From an uncultured Anaerococcus sp. (GTDB taxonomy: Bacteria > Bacillota > Clostridia > Tissierellales > Peptoniphilaceae), in the NCBI RefSeq assembly GCF_943912825.1, contig NZ_CALTUX010000015.1:1-45399 (forward strand): a stretch of 45,399 nucleotides of DNA. The letters are read 5' to 3'. Position 1 is the first letter of the stretch, and every line of letters begins with the position of its first letter. A model generated the notes under the pieces. The model searched no databases and was not told the DNA's origin. It saw only the letters and a program-made list of their open reading frames with translations. Positions 7,007 through 15,566 of the stretch are shown here, in pieces. The position numbers and the translations under genes were made by a program.

Positions 7007-8789
7007 CTGCTAAATCCTCCAAATACATCTTGTAAGACATATCTGAGGCTATTCTAAAGCCTGCTCTTGGTGAAAAGGACCTGCCTGTGATATTTGGACC
7101 ATCAACTGCGCATGACCTTTTAAATTGGCTTGCTGTAAAGCGTTTGAAATATGATATTAACCATTTTTTGATAGTCTTTTCATCATATTTATCAGCAAAA
7201 GCAATTATTGCATCAGCTAGGATTTCCTTAGCCTTTTTGTGGTAGGTTAGGTGGTCATAAATAAAGAAATCTATTAACTCGTAAGGTCCTATAATTTCTT
7301 CTGTTTTTTGGCTGATTTCTCCCTTATCCTCGCTCTTAAGCTCTGGAGATACTGGAGTTGCTAAAATATCAGTTAGGACTTCTGCTAGGTCCTTATTATC
7401 TGTAAAGTGGGCATAGGATTTAATTATATACCTAAGCTCAGTTTTCGTAAGGGTCGCATTTAGGGAATAATTTGACATGTGATCGCCATTGTAGGTAGCA
7501 AAGCCCTGCATGCACTCGGATAAGTCTCCAGTTCCTATTACGATTCCCCCATACATATTGGCTAGGTTAAAGAGGACTTGAGTACGCATCCTAGCCTGGG
7601 CATTTTCATAGGCTGTGTCTGCTCTTACCCCATCGTGGCCAATGTCAGCAAGGTGCGCACTTACAGACTTGCTAATATTTATTTCTTTTAAGTCAAGGCC
7701 TAGGCTTTTTGCTAGCTTATAGGCATTTGACTTGGTCCTATCGCTTGTGCCAAAGGCTGGCATGGTGTAAAGGCCGATTTTGTCCTTATCAAGACCCGCT
7801 AGGTCATAGGCCTTATTTATAATAAGGAGGGCCATAGTCGAATCAATGCCGCCAGATAGGCCCAAAAATACCCTATCAGCACCTATTGCCTTAAGTCTTT
7901 TTATTAGGCCAAGGGCACCTATATCTAGGGTTTCCTTCATAAATTCATAAGAAAATTCTTCCTTAGGTAGGTATGGAAATTTTTCTACATCTATCTTTTC
8001 TTCTGTAAAATTATGGAAATTTGGCTCATATTCTATTTCCTGGATGTCCATTAGAAATATTCCTGTATCACCCTCTAAAATTCGCCCATCTTTGGCTAGA
8101 ATTTTTGATCCACTATAGACAAAGTCGGTTGATGACTCACCAGGGCCTGCTGAGGAGTTAACATAGATAAGGTCTTTTGATAAATACTCTATATCCTTTC
8201 TAAGATCATCATCAGATCCAATTGTTCTAGTAAAAGCTGATGGATTTAGAATAATATCAGCTCCAATCTTTTTGAGGTCAAAGACTTTTGGGAAGGATGC
8301 AAAGTCATCTTCTCCTACAGATATTCCTATTTTAAGGCCTGATACAAAGTTTACAAAAGGTTCGTAATCTAATTCATAATCAAAGGCCTTAAAGGTGCCT
8401 TGAGGCTTATCAGAAAATATTGATTTTTCATAGCCTTTTAGCTTATTTTTTGTCACAAGACCCACTAGGTCACCATCTTTTACTAGGGCTACAGCATTAT
8501 AAAGGCCGTATTTTGTCTTAATTGGTAGGCCTATAGTAAAGGCTAAATCGAAATCATTACTATATTCTACCAAGTCTTTTAGGCCGTTTTCAGCTGCCTC
8601 TAGAAGGTCGCTTTCTAAATATGAATCATAAAGGCTTGCCCCTGTTAGGCAAAGCTCTGGTAAACAAAGTATATTTACTTTCTCTTCTTCACAATTTTTT
8701 ATTATTTCTTTTATTTTTTTAAGATTGGCTTTTACATTTCCAAGAGCTACTGGGAAATTTTTAGCCGAAATTTTTATTTTTCTTTTCAT
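6996..8789 (-). CDS. nadE: NAD+ synthetase with N-terminal glutaminase-like domain lacking the catalytic Cys
   Basis: A 597-aa product; AGGTGA stands 4 nt before the ATG at 8789. Residues 1-270 form a nitrilase-fold domain and residues from about 290 the ATP-pyrophosphatase synthetase domain, with P-loop LGLSGGIDST. The whole makes NAD+ from deamido-NAD+ at the end of NAD biosynthesis. The nitrilase Glu (CLPEL) and Lys (TKNKLKGYEK) are present. The nucleophile motif, normally ICED, reads SVGED, with Gly at residue 159 where Cys should be. If real, the domain cannot hydrolyse glutamine and the enzyme should depend on free ammonia. The synthetase half looks intact (GTGDLSE, SPELK). Confidence 0.9.
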   Translation of the reverse strand: MKRKIKISAKNFPVALGNVKANLKKIKEIIKNCEEEKVNILCLPELCLTGASLYDSYLESDLLEAAENGLKDLVEYSNDFDLAFTIGLPIKTKYGLYNAVALVKDGDLVGLVTKNKLKGYEKSIFSDKPQGTFKAFDYELDYEPFVNFVSGLKIGISVGEDDFASFPKVFDLKKIGADIILNPSAFTRTIGSDDDLRKDIEYLSKDLIYVNSSAGPGESSTDFVYSGSKILAKDGRILEGDTGIFLMDIQEIEYEPNFHNFTEEKIDVEKFPYLPKEEFSYEFMKETLDIGALGLIKRLKAIGADRVFLGLSGGIDSTMALLIINKAYDLAGLDKDKIGLYTMPAFGTSDRTKSNAYKLAKSLGLDLKEINISKSVSAHLADIGHDGVRADTAYENAQARMRTQVLFNLANMYGGIVIGTGDLSECMQGFATYNGDHMSNYSLNATLTKTELRYIIKSYAHFTDNKDLAEVLTDILATPVSPELKSEDKGEISQKTEEIIGPYELIDFFIYDHLTYHKKAKEILADAIIAFADKYDEKTIKKWLISYFKRFTASQFKRSCAVDGPNITGRSFSPRAGFRIASDMSYKMYLEDLADEN

Positions 8790-8823
8790 TTTATCACCTA
8801 ATCTTATTTTACCACTTATGGAC

Positions 8824-8848
8824 AAAAAAAGAGGACCCCGGAGGGCCC
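8824..8848 (-). terminator. Terminator after the acyl-CoA dehydrogenase gene
   Basis: On the minus strand GGGCCC-TCCG-GGGTCC forms a compact GC stem, followed by TC and seven T. Confidence 0.8.
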
Positions 8849-8860
8849 ATCTTAAGATTT

Positions 8861-10537
8861 TTATAGTTTTTCTATTTCTTCGATTAGAGCAGGAACAACT
8901 TTGTGGAAGTCACCAACTATACCGTATTTAGCGTGTTTGAAGAACTTAGCTGATTCATCGTTGTTTATTACTACAACAGTTTTAGCTTCTTCTACTCCCT
9001 TTAAGTGTTGCATTGCTCCAGATATACCAATTCCTATATATAGGTCTCCCTTGAATTTCCTGCCAGAAAGTCCGATATATTGTCTAAGTGGTATATATTT
9101 TTTAACTTCTGCTATTGGTCTTGATCCGCTTAGAACTGAGCCTGTTAGATTTGCAAGCTTCTTAGCAATGTCTACGTTGCCTTCTTCACCAATACCCATA
9201 CCTATAGCTACTACTCTGTCAGCTTCTTCAACTGAGCCTTCTAGGTCTACTGGATCAGCCTTTAGTTTATAACCATCAGCTACAAGAGCTGCTACTAATT
9301 TCTTAGCTGCTTCTTTTGGATCGCCTGTGAAGATTTCTTGTTTCTTTTCTGCTTCTTGAGCTACTGGTTTTTCAACCTTTTTAGCTGTCTTATCTTTTGG
9401 TAAAATGTAGCCTGAGATTACAAGTTTCATGATTTCATTCGTTCCTTCATAAATTTGAGTAATCTTAGCATCTCTGTAGTGTCTTTCTACATCTACACCC
9501 TTGATAAAGCCTGAACCACCGTATAATTGTAGGGCTTTAGATGTAAGCTTTTCAGCAAGGTCTGATGCGTAAAGTTTAGCCATTGCAGCATCCTTACCAT
9601 AGCCTTTTACGTGAGCATCTTTCTTCTTAGCTGCATCATAAACTAATAGTCTAGCTGCCTTAAGTTCTGTAGCCATTTGTGCTAGGGTGAAAGAGTTGTA
9701 TTGGAAATGACCTACTGCCTTACCAAATTGAATTCTATTCATTGAGTATTCTAGAGCTGATTCATAAGCTCCTTGAGCAATACCTAGGGCTTGACTTGCT
9801 ATACCAATTCTACCACCATCAAGGATCATCATTGCGTATTTAAAGCCCTTGTTTAGTTCACCAAGTAGGTTTTCTTTTGGAACTTTTACATCCTTAAAGT
9901 GAAGCTCAGCTGTAATTGATGATCTAATACCTAGTTTGTCGTATGGTTCTGAGAAGGTAAAGCCTTCAAAGTCCTTATCAACTATAAACATTGATATACC
10001 GTGATTACCCTTGCCTGGTTCTGTAACTGCTGTTACTAGGTAGGTTTGGGCTTCTGGTGCGTTTGTTATAAAGATTTTCTTACCATTTAATAGGTAATAA
10101 TCGCCCTTATCTACTGCAGTTGTTTCTGTTCCTGCTGAGTCTGAACCAGCATTATCTTCTGTAAGACCGAAACCACCGATGTAAGTTCCATCTACTAGAG
10201 GTCTTAGGTATTTTTCTTTTTGTTCTTCAGTACCGAATTCATTGATTCCCCATGTACCTAGTGATGTGTGAGCTGAACAAATTACACCAACACCACCATC
10301 TACTCTTGATAGCTCTTCGACTGCTATAGAATAGTGTTCGTTAGTTAAGCCTGCTCCACCGTATTTTTCATCGAAAGGTATTCCCATAAGGCCCATTTGA
10401 CCCATTTCCTTTACAATTTCTGCAGGGAATTCTTTAGTTTGGTCTAAGTGGAAGGCTATAGGTTTAACCTTTTCCTCAGCAAAAGCCCTAACTACTTTTC
10501 TAAATTCTTCTAGATCTCTTGGTAAATTAAATGCCAT
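8861..10537 (-). CDS. Acyl-CoA dehydrogenase fused to ETF-alpha FAD-binding domain
   Basis: The ATG at 10537 follows AAAGGAGA and gives 558 aa; the upstream extension is not used. Residues 1-380 are a short-chain-type acyl-CoA dehydrogenase with FAD motif GFGLTEDNAGSDSAG and the catalytic glutamate in IYEGTNEI. A Lys/Ala/Glu-rich linker (EKPVAQEAEKK) leads to a domain of about 150 residues with GSRPIAEVKKYIP, GISGAMQHLKGV and YGIVGDF. Those are signature motifs of the C-terminal FAD domain of ETF-alpha. The ETF-alpha N-terminal domain and ETF-beta are absent, and no etfB lies nearby. Joining dehydrogenase and electron acceptor in one chain suggests direct flavin-to-flavin transfer. The natural acyl-CoA and final acceptor are unknown. 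Confidence 0.92.
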   Translation of the reverse strand: MAFNLPRDLEEFRKVVRAFAEEKVKPIAFHLDQTKEFPAEIVKEMGQMGLMGIPFDEKYGGAGLTNEHYSIAVEELSRVDGGVGVICSAHTSLGTWGINEFGTEEQKEKYLRPLVDGTYIGGFGLTEDNAGSDSAGTETTAVDKGDYYLLNGKKIFITNAPEAQTYLVTAVTEPGKGNHGISMFIVDKDFEGFTFSEPYDKLGIRSSITAELHFKDVKVPKENLLGELNKGFKYAMMILDGGRIGIASQALGIAQGAYESALEYSMNRIQFGKAVGHFQYNSFTLAQMATELKAARLLVYDAAKKKDAHVKGYGKDAAMAKLYASDLAEKLTSKALQLYGGSGFIKGVDVERHYRDAKITQIYEGTNEIMKLVISGYILPKDKTAKKVEKPVAQEAEKKQEIFTGDPKEAAKKLVAALVADGYKLKADPVDLEGSVEEADRVVAIGMGIGEEGNVDIAKKLANLTGSVLSGSRPIAEVKKYIPLRQYIGLSGRKFKGDLYIGIGISGAMQHLKGVEEAKTVVVINNDESAKFFKHAKYGIVGDFHKVVPALIEEIEKL

Positions 10538-10740
10538 ATTATCTCCTTTTGTTTTTATTAAATAAATTATATTGTATAAAGTGTTGTAACTTTTATATCC
10601 TAATAAAATGATACCCATATTTTATCAATCCAAACATAAAAATGATAATTAATTGCAATTGTTTATTTATTGTCAAGAAAATGTTTCTATTTCCCAAAAA
10701 ACAGGTATAGTTATTTTGAAATAATAATAAAGGAGTGCGT

Positions 10741-11958
10741 ATGTACAATATAATAGAGGTACTTGATAATATATTCTGGGTCGGCGTTAATGACCGCAGA
10801 ATTGCAAGATTTGAGAATATGTTTGAAGTTCCAAATGGAGTTTCATATAACTCTTTTGTAATCAAGGATGAAAAAAATGTCCTAATGGATTCTGTTGAGG
10901 GAGCCTTTACTAGACAATATCTAGAAAATATCAAGGCAGCTCTTGATGGTGAAGATCTTGATTATATAGTTATAAGCCACATGGAACCTGACCACTGCAG
11001 AAACATAGACTTTGTCCTAAAAGAATACCCAAATTGTAAATTTGTTGGTAATGCTAAAACATTTAAATTCTACGAACAATTCTATAATGATAATTTTAAA
11101 GACAGATATTATGAAATTAAAGATGGCGATGAGCTAAATATTGGTAAAAGAAATCTTAAATTTGTCTTTGCTCCAATGGTTCACTGGCCAGAAGTATTTA
11201 TGACCTATGAAACAAACGAAGGACTCTTCTTCTCAGCAGATGCCTTTGGTGCTTTCAATGCTATAGCTGGTAATATCGAGGCTAGCAAGGTTATCCACAA
11301 GGGTGACTGGCTAGAACAAGCTAGACGTTACTATATAAATATAGTTGGTAAACAAGGCAAGATGGTTCAAAACCTATTTAAAAAGGTTGAAGGACTTTCA
11401 ATCAACACTATCCTTCCACTACACGGACCTGTTTATAAGGATAAGGAATCAATCGAATTTATCCTTGAAAAATACAGCCGTTGGGCAGGATTTATCCCAG
11501 AAGATAAGGGTGTTGCTATAGTATTCTCATCAATGTATGGAGATACAGAACAAGCAAGTGATATCCTTGCTGCAGAATTAGCTAAGCTTGGTGTAGAAGA
11601 CATAGTTTTATATGATGTAAGTGATTGGGACCCATCATATCCAATAGCAGATTGCCATAGATTCAGCCACCAAGTATTTGCACCAATCAACTACAATGCT
11701 GGTCTTTATTACAAGATGGATGCCTTCCTAAGAGAGCTTGTAGGTACAGGCTATAAAAATAGAACAGTTTCTTTCTTAAACAACTGGTCATGGGGCGGAA
11801 AATCCCTTGAAATTTCAAAAGAAATCTTAGAGCCAGCTAAATGTAAATACATCGGCGAAGATGTAAAAATAAATTCAGCAGTAAAAGAACCACAAATAGC
11901 AGAGCTTAAAGAACTTGCTAAGGTTATAGCTGAAGATATCAAAAATACAGAAATCTAA
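10741..11958 (+). CDS. Flavodiiron protein (A-type flavoprotein, FprA family)
   Basis: AGGAG (10731-10735) precedes the ATG at 10741, giving 405 aa. Residues 1-250 are a metallo-beta-lactamase-like domain with the diiron ligands HMEPDH, MVHWPE, SADAFGAF and LPLHGPVY. Residues from about 255 are a flavodoxin domain (IVFSSMYGDTEQAS). The family reduces O2 to water or NO to N2O with electrons from rubredoxin or similar carriers, protecting anaerobes from oxygen or nitrosative stress. It is transcribed divergently from the acyl-CoA dehydrogenase and stands alone before a shared terminator. No rubredoxin domain is fused and none is encoded nearby. Confidence 0.93.
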   Translation: MYNIIEVLDNIFWVGVNDRRIARFENMFEVPNGVSYNSFVIKDEKNVLMDSVEGAFTRQYLENIKAALDGEDLDYIVISHMEPDHCRNIDFVLKEYPNCKFVGNAKTFKFYEQFYNDNFKDRYYEIKDGDELNIGKRNLKFVFAPMVHWPEVFMTYETNEGLFFSADAFGAFNAIAGNIEASKVIHKGDWLEQARRYYINIVGKQGKMVQNLFKKVEGLSINTILPLHGPVYKDKESIEFILEKYSRWAGFIPEDKGVAIVFSSMYGDTEQASDILAAELAKLGVEDIVLYDVSDWDPSYPIADCHRFSHQVFAPINYNAGLYYKMDAFLRELVGTGYKNRTVSFLNNWSWGGKSLEISKEILEPAKCKYIGEDVKINSAVKEPQIAELKELAKVIAEDIKNTEI

Positions 11959-11976
11959 TAATATTTTCTTATTAAC

Positions 11977-12020
11977 AAAACCCCAGGTCTATCCTTAAAA
12001 ATGATAAGTCCTGGGGTTTT
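11977..12020. terminator. Bidirectional terminator between convergent genes
   Basis: AAAACCCCAGG pairs perfectly with CCTGGGGTTTT across a 22-nt loop. It serves the flavodiiron gene on one side and thiE on the other. Confidence 0.85.
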
Positions 12021-12025
12021 CTCTA

Positions 12026-12640
12026 TTATAATATCTTTTCAATTTTTTCCTTTAATTTCTTTGTCTCTTCATAAACATTTTCAGCATCCATTATAGCCCT
12101 TACGACACAAATCCCATCTACAGCAGATCCTTCTAAGATATCTACATTATCAAAATTAAGTCCGCCTATAGCATAGACATCTATAGCTACTTTTTCCTTG
12201 ATTTCTTTTAAAGTTTCTACAGAAGTCCTCCTGGTTTTGACGTGAGTTTTAGTTTCAAAAATCGCCCCCACTCCCAAGTAGTCTGCTCCTGAATCTTCTG
12301 CCTCTTTGGCCTTTTCTACTGACTTGGCTGTTGCTCCTATTAGGGCATCAGGCCCTAAAAGCTTCCTGCAAAGTCCTACAGGCATATCATCTTCACCTAC
12401 ATGAACCCCACAAGCCAGTGCCCAAGCTAAATGTGGCTTATCATCTATTAGCATAGGGACCTTGTACTTATCACAAAGGGCCTTGACCTTTTTTCCGAGG
12501 TCTAGGATTTCCCCATCCGTTTTTTCCTTTTCCCTAAGCTGGAGGATATCCACTCCTCCCCTAAGGGCCTCCTCTATTCTTCTAAGAAATTCTTCTTCTG
12601 TGTATTTATCAGAATTTGTCACCAGATATAATTTTTTCAA
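12026..12640 (-). CDS. thiE: Thiamine-phosphate synthase
   Basis: A 204-aa (beta/alpha)8 enzyme joining hydroxymethylpyrimidine diphosphate to thiazole phosphate to form thiamine phosphate. Recognisable motifs are LQLREKEKTDGE, LIDDKPHLA, HVGEDDMP, ATAKS, YLGVGAIFETKT and YAIGGL with the terminal phosphate-binding loop. Length is normal for the family. The ATG overlaps the thiM stop by 4 nt, so it is translationally coupled as the last gene of thiWME. No thiC, thiD or thiG is seen here, so the operon serves salvage rather than complete synthesis. Confidence 0.93.
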   Translation of the reverse strand: MKKLYLVTNSDKYTEEEFLRRIEEALRGGVDILQLREKEKTDGEILDLGKKVKALCDKYKVPMLIDDKPHLAWALACGVHVGEDDMPVGLCRKLLGPDALIGATAKSVEKAKEAEDSGADYLGVGAIFETKTHVKTRRTSVETLKEIKEKVAIDVYAIGGLNFDNVDILEGSAVDGICVVRAIMDAENVYEETKKLKEKIEKIL

Positions 12641-13452
12641 ATTTCTCCCTCCTTGATTTTTGCATTATTAATTATAGTTTCATCACTTATTGTCCCAATC
12701 TTATCCATTAGATCTATAAAAAAGCTGTAAGGCTTATCTTTATCCGCCTTTTCTGAACCAATTTCCATAATTAGCATGGCAAGTAGGCTTGCATTTATGG
12801 CATCTGTCACCGGTGTAAAGGCTGAAATTAAGCCTGTAAGCATGCAGCCTGTTGCAGTTATATTAGATAGTTCTGGACAACCATTTTCTATTAGGTAATA
12901 TTTATTGTCTTTGACTAAAATATCAGTTTTACCAGTAAGAAGAACTGCCGCCTGATATTGCTTGCTTAAGTCTTGGCAAGTTTTTATCAAATATTCCAGG
13001 CTCTTACCCTCATCATCTTTACCAACATCGACTCCCTTGGCAGAAGAAGCCCCCTTAGCTAGGGCTATAATTTCTGAGGCATTGCCCTTGAGTAAAGAAA
13101 ATTTATATTTATCAAGCAAATTTTTAGCAAAGTCAAGTCTTAACTTACTTGCCCCAATTCCTACCAGGTCTACTACTATGGGTAGACCCTTCATGCTTGC
13201 AAAAAAAGAGGCCCTATCCATGGCTTCCATCCTTTGCTGGTTGATATTGCCCAGATTTATTGATAGGGCATCTGCCTTTGGGGTTATATCTTCCATCTCT
13301 TGAGGGTGCTCAGCACAAATTGGCTTAGCACCCACAAATAAGATTGAATTTGCAACCATATTTATGGCTATGGGATTGGTTATGGCATGGATTAGGGGAT
13401 CTTTTTTTCTTATTTCTGCCCTAATTTTTACTAGGTCTTTTAGATTTTTCAT
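12637..13452 (-). CDS. thiM: Hydroxyethylthiazole kinase
   Basis: A 271-aa ribokinase-fold enzyme phosphorylating 4-methyl-5-(2-hydroxyethyl)thiazole, the salvage entry to the thiazole half of thiamine. Visible features are PLIHAITNPIAINMVANS, the core VVDLVGIGAS, LLKGNASEI and the anion-hole/catalytic segment ITATGCMLTGLISAF containing the conserved Cys. Its first 32 nt overlap the end of thiW, and thiE begins in its stop. With a predicted thiazole transporter upstream, the operon probably imports thiazole, phosphorylates it and couples it. Confidence 0.92.
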   Translation of the reverse strand: MKNLKDLVKIRAEIRKKDPLIHAITNPIAINMVANSILFVGAKPICAEHPQEMEDITPKADALSINLGNINQQRMEAMDRASFFASMKGLPIVVDLVGIGASKLRLDFAKNLLDKYKFSLLKGNASEIIALAKGASSAKGVDVGKDDEGKSLEYLIKTCQDLSKQYQAAVLLTGKTDILVKDNKYYLIENGCPELSNITATGCMLTGLISAFTPVTDAINASLLAMLIMEIGSEKADKDKPYSFFIDLMDKIGTISDETIINNAKIKEGEI

Positions 13453-13966
13453 AAGCTTGGATTCCTAAAGAATTTTGTATCTTTATCAGCATATTTGAAC
13501 CTTGGAGGGTCTTTAGGAAGATAAAAGCTACTGATCCTCCTAAGAGAGTTGCTATAAAAAAGCTTGGAATATAGTAGAATAAGGCAATGTTTTTATTTCC
13601 CAAAAATAGGGTCATTACAGGTGCTGATATTATTGCTCCGATTATTCCTGTTCCTATTATTTCACCGATGACTGCTGCTATTATTGAGCCCTTGGTCTTT
13701 CTATATAAAATTCCAGAAAGGACAGCCCCAAAGACTTGACCAGTCACTGCAAGAGGTGGAATACTTAAAAAAGTCATCCTGATAAAGGCAGTTAGGATTG
13801 CATTTGCAAGGCTATACCAAGGTCCCATAAAGACTGAACAAACTATATTTACAAAGTGAGCCGTTGGCGCAAAGCCTTCAAATCTGAGGATGGGTGAAAT
13901 TACTACTCCAATTGTTACAAACATGGATAAAGTTATCATGATATAAGTTTTGTTTTTTTCTTTCAT
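13421..13966 (-). CDS. thiW: ThiW-family thiazole uptake membrane protein
   Basis: A 181-aa protein with about five or six hydrophobic segments (TYIMITLSMFVTIGVVI, GPWYSLANAILTAFI, FGAVLSGILY, IIGTGIIGAIIS, YYIPSFFIATLLGG). Motifs FEGFAPTAHFVN and SIPPLAVTG fit the ThiW family, predicted from TPP-riboswitch regulons to be the substrate-binding part of a thiazole transporter. It leads the thiWME operon with GGAGAG before the ATG. The TPP riboswitch controlling it lies about 420 nt upstream, unusually far, with remnant sequence between. Transport of thiazole is inferred from family and context. Confidence 0.85.
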   Translation of the reverse strand: MKEKNKTYIMITLSMFVTIGVVISPILRFEGFAPTAHFVNIVCSVFMGPWYSLANAILTAFIRMTFLSIPPLAVTGQVFGAVLSGILYRKTKGSIIAAVIGEIIGTGIIGAIISAPVMTLFLGNKNIALFYYIPSFFIATLLGGSVAFIFLKTLQGSNMLIKIQNSLGIQAYEKSKRPSKN

Positions 13967-14011
13967 TTTACTCTCCTTTTGAGGAGTTTGGGTCTAATTT
14001 TTATAAATTGG

Positions 14012-14300
14012 CTAATTTTTTATCGACTCAACAAATTCTCCTCCCATATCTTTGAAATTTGGTGAAAGGATATTTAAAATAGCAATAAATTCTTGCTAAG
14101 ATTATATCCTCCACTTAGCCTATAAAAACCTAAGTCAACTACAAACTTAGATTCCAGCGCCTCCACTGCATCATTTAAAGTGGTAAATGCTCATCTCTCT
14201 ATAAATTACAACCTTTCTTTGTAAGCATCTTTTCTTAAGCGATAGAAAGTGGTCTGCCCGATCTACCGCTAAACGATCTTCACAAGAAAGTTTGCACCAA
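14012..14300 (-). pseudogene. Frameshifted gene remnant between the TPP riboswitch and thiW
   Basis: Protein-like sequence persists but jumps frames. One frame reads SCEDRLAVDRADHFLSLK, then VVIYREMSIYHFK and stops. The next continues DAVEALESKFVVDLGFYRLS and stops. A third finishes SPNFKDMGGEFVESIKN. The three pieces abut in order, as expected for one coding tail damaged by two frameshifts. The product is not recognised. It sits after the riboswitch terminator, so it was probably a former first gene of the TPP-controlled operon, or an insertion into its leader. Confidence 0.45.
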
Positions 14301-14315
14301 AGATATAAGTGAGAT

Positions 14316-14344
14316 AAAAAAAGAAACAGCACAAAGACTGTTTC
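14316..14344 (-). terminator. Terminator of the TPP riboswitch expression platform
   Basis: On the minus strand GAAACAG-TCTTTGTG-CTGTTTC is followed by seven T, about 35 nt after the riboswitch aptamer. This indicates control by premature termination. Confidence 0.8.
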
Positions 14345-14379
14345 AAAAAATTTCATGATAAGAATTAACTCATAAATAA

Positions 14380-14468
14380 GATTGCGACTAGCTACGTTGG
14401 CATTATCCAAATCAGCTAAGGTCGAAGATTTATCTTCCTCTCAGATCTTTAAAGAACTCCCTTGTCTA
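14380..14468 (-). promoter_or_regulatory. TPP riboswitch (THI element)
   Basis: The minus strand carries the two conserved blocks. CTGAGAGG lies at about 14435-14442, and GCTGATTTGGATAATGCCAA with following CGTAG covers the pyrophosphate-binding side. A GAAGATAAATCTTC hairpin between them fits the variable P3a. AAGG/CCTT can form the P2 base. The outer P1 stem is weak by eye. Thiazole salvage genes downstream support the call. Confidence 0.88.
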
Positions 14469-14610
14469 TACCTATGTTAGTATAAAATGATTTTTTTGTC
14501 AATGAAAATCGAAACTTTCCTTATAAATAAGTTTTTACTTTATCAATTTTTTTATTAATGAAGAGTTTTTTCTAAATAAAGAGTATATCTTAAGAAACTA
14601 GCAAAAAATC

Positions 14611-15096
14611 TTAGGATCTTTCATCTGTAATTATATGTTCTAAGCAGCAGTGATCTGACTTAAGATATTCTTTCATAAAAGATGGATAGGCCTTATAGTT
14701 ATCAAGTTCATCAATTGGAATCCAGTGCATAGATTCTTTAAGTCCCTCCATGGTGTAGCTATTACTCTTAAGATTCTTATTGCCCTTAGGCTTCATCATG
14801 TAATAAAAGCAAATCTCATGGCAAAGGGTGCCTTCTAAAGTAGAACTTCCTACAAAGAAATTCTCATGGATTATAGCCAGATAATCCACCTCATAATCGA
14901 TTCCTGTTTCTTCAAATACTTCTCTTTTAACTGCTTCTTCAGAACTTTCTCCAAGATGGACTCCTCCACCTATGGAGTAATAATAGTCATTAGCTTCATT
15001 TCCCGCAAACAAAACGCAATCTTCTTCAACTATAATGGCAGCAGCCCTATACCTAAACCACTTATCCCCTTTTCTAAATCCACAATCCTGGTCCAT
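14611..15096 (-). CDS. Nudix hydrolase
   Basis: A 161-aa single-domain protein. A full Nudix box begins GGGVHLGESSEEAVK and ends REVFEETGI, matching the G-x5-E-x7-REUxEExGU pattern that binds Mg2+ and cleaves nucleoside-diphosphate-X bonds. N-terminal KWFRYRAAAIIVEEDCVLF and central LCHEICFYYMM resemble the ADP-ribose or 8-oxo-dGTP-type Nudix group, but substrate cannot be read from sequence. AGGGAG stands 6 nt before the ATG. It is a lone gene with a terminator-like hairpin upstream and about 145 nt of featureless DNA downstream before the thi leader. Confidence 0.88.
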   Translation of the reverse strand: MDQDCGFRKGDKWFRYRAAAIIVEEDCVLFAGNEANDYYYSIGGGVHLGESSEEAVKREVFEETGIDYEVDYLAIIHENFFVGSSTLEGTLCHEICFYYMMKPKGNKNLKSNSYTMEGLKESMHWIPIDELDNYKAYPSFMKEYLKSDHCCLEHIITDERS

Positions 15097-15134
15097 CTCT
15101 TTCTCCCTTAACTTTAGTTACAAATTCCCTGCAA

Positions 15135-15170
15135 AAACAAAATGACCCTGCTGGGTCAACTTTGTTTTTT
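15135..15170. terminator. Hairpin terminator upstream of the Nudix gene
   Basis: AAAACAAAATGACCC pairs imperfectly with GGGTCAACTTTGTTTT around a TGCT loop, with A and T runs at both ends, so it could work in both directions. From about 15171 to 15418 the DNA is AT-rich with no gene that I can see. Confidence 0.6.
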
Positions 15171-15418
15171 CTTAGATTTAATTTTTATATAGTGAGAATT
15201 TTTAAACAATTTATTTAATGACTCATAAAACAAATCATAAAATGTTTCATTATCAAAAAGCTAAAAATCTCATTTTATAAGTATTTTTTGAACTCAAATT
15301 GCTTTGACAAAATTATTGAAATGTATCCACAAATTCTATGAAAATTCACTCAAAATTGGTCGTAAGAAACCTGTTTTTGCCAAAACTTTTTTTAAATTAA
15401 AGCTTTAGTATCGGCTGA

Positions 15419-15565
15419 ACTTTCTATTTATTTTCTTTCAGAAAATAAAGACAAGTTCGAACCTCCACATAAGTCTTTCCATAACTCACACTTCGTGTTC
15501 CTTAGGACAAGACTATAGAAGCGGTGAGACTTTCTGCTTATTTCTTTTCAGAAAATTAGGACAAG
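15419..15565. repeat. Two diverged direct repeats 3' of ridA
   Basis: ACTTTCT followed by TTATTTTCTTTCAGAAAAT (15419-15447) recurs in altered form at 15529-15557, and both copies continue into a gacaag segment. Similar GGACAAG.CTATAG words occur at 15504 and 15559. The pair looks like a duplicated 3' untranslated segment of the minus-strand operon; each holds a small TTTTC/GAAAA hairpin. Confidence 0.4.
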
Positions 15566-15566
15566 G

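Noticed and set aside
10593..10934. A 113-codon minus-strand frame opposite the flavodiiron gene
   Set aside because: It is antisense to a well-supported gene, has no ribosome binding site and no protein-like motif.
14171..14410. A 79-codon minus-strand reading frame starting inside the TPP aptamer
   Set aside because: Its first half is riboswitch and terminator sequence and it has no ribosome binding site. Only its last part belongs to the gene remnant described.
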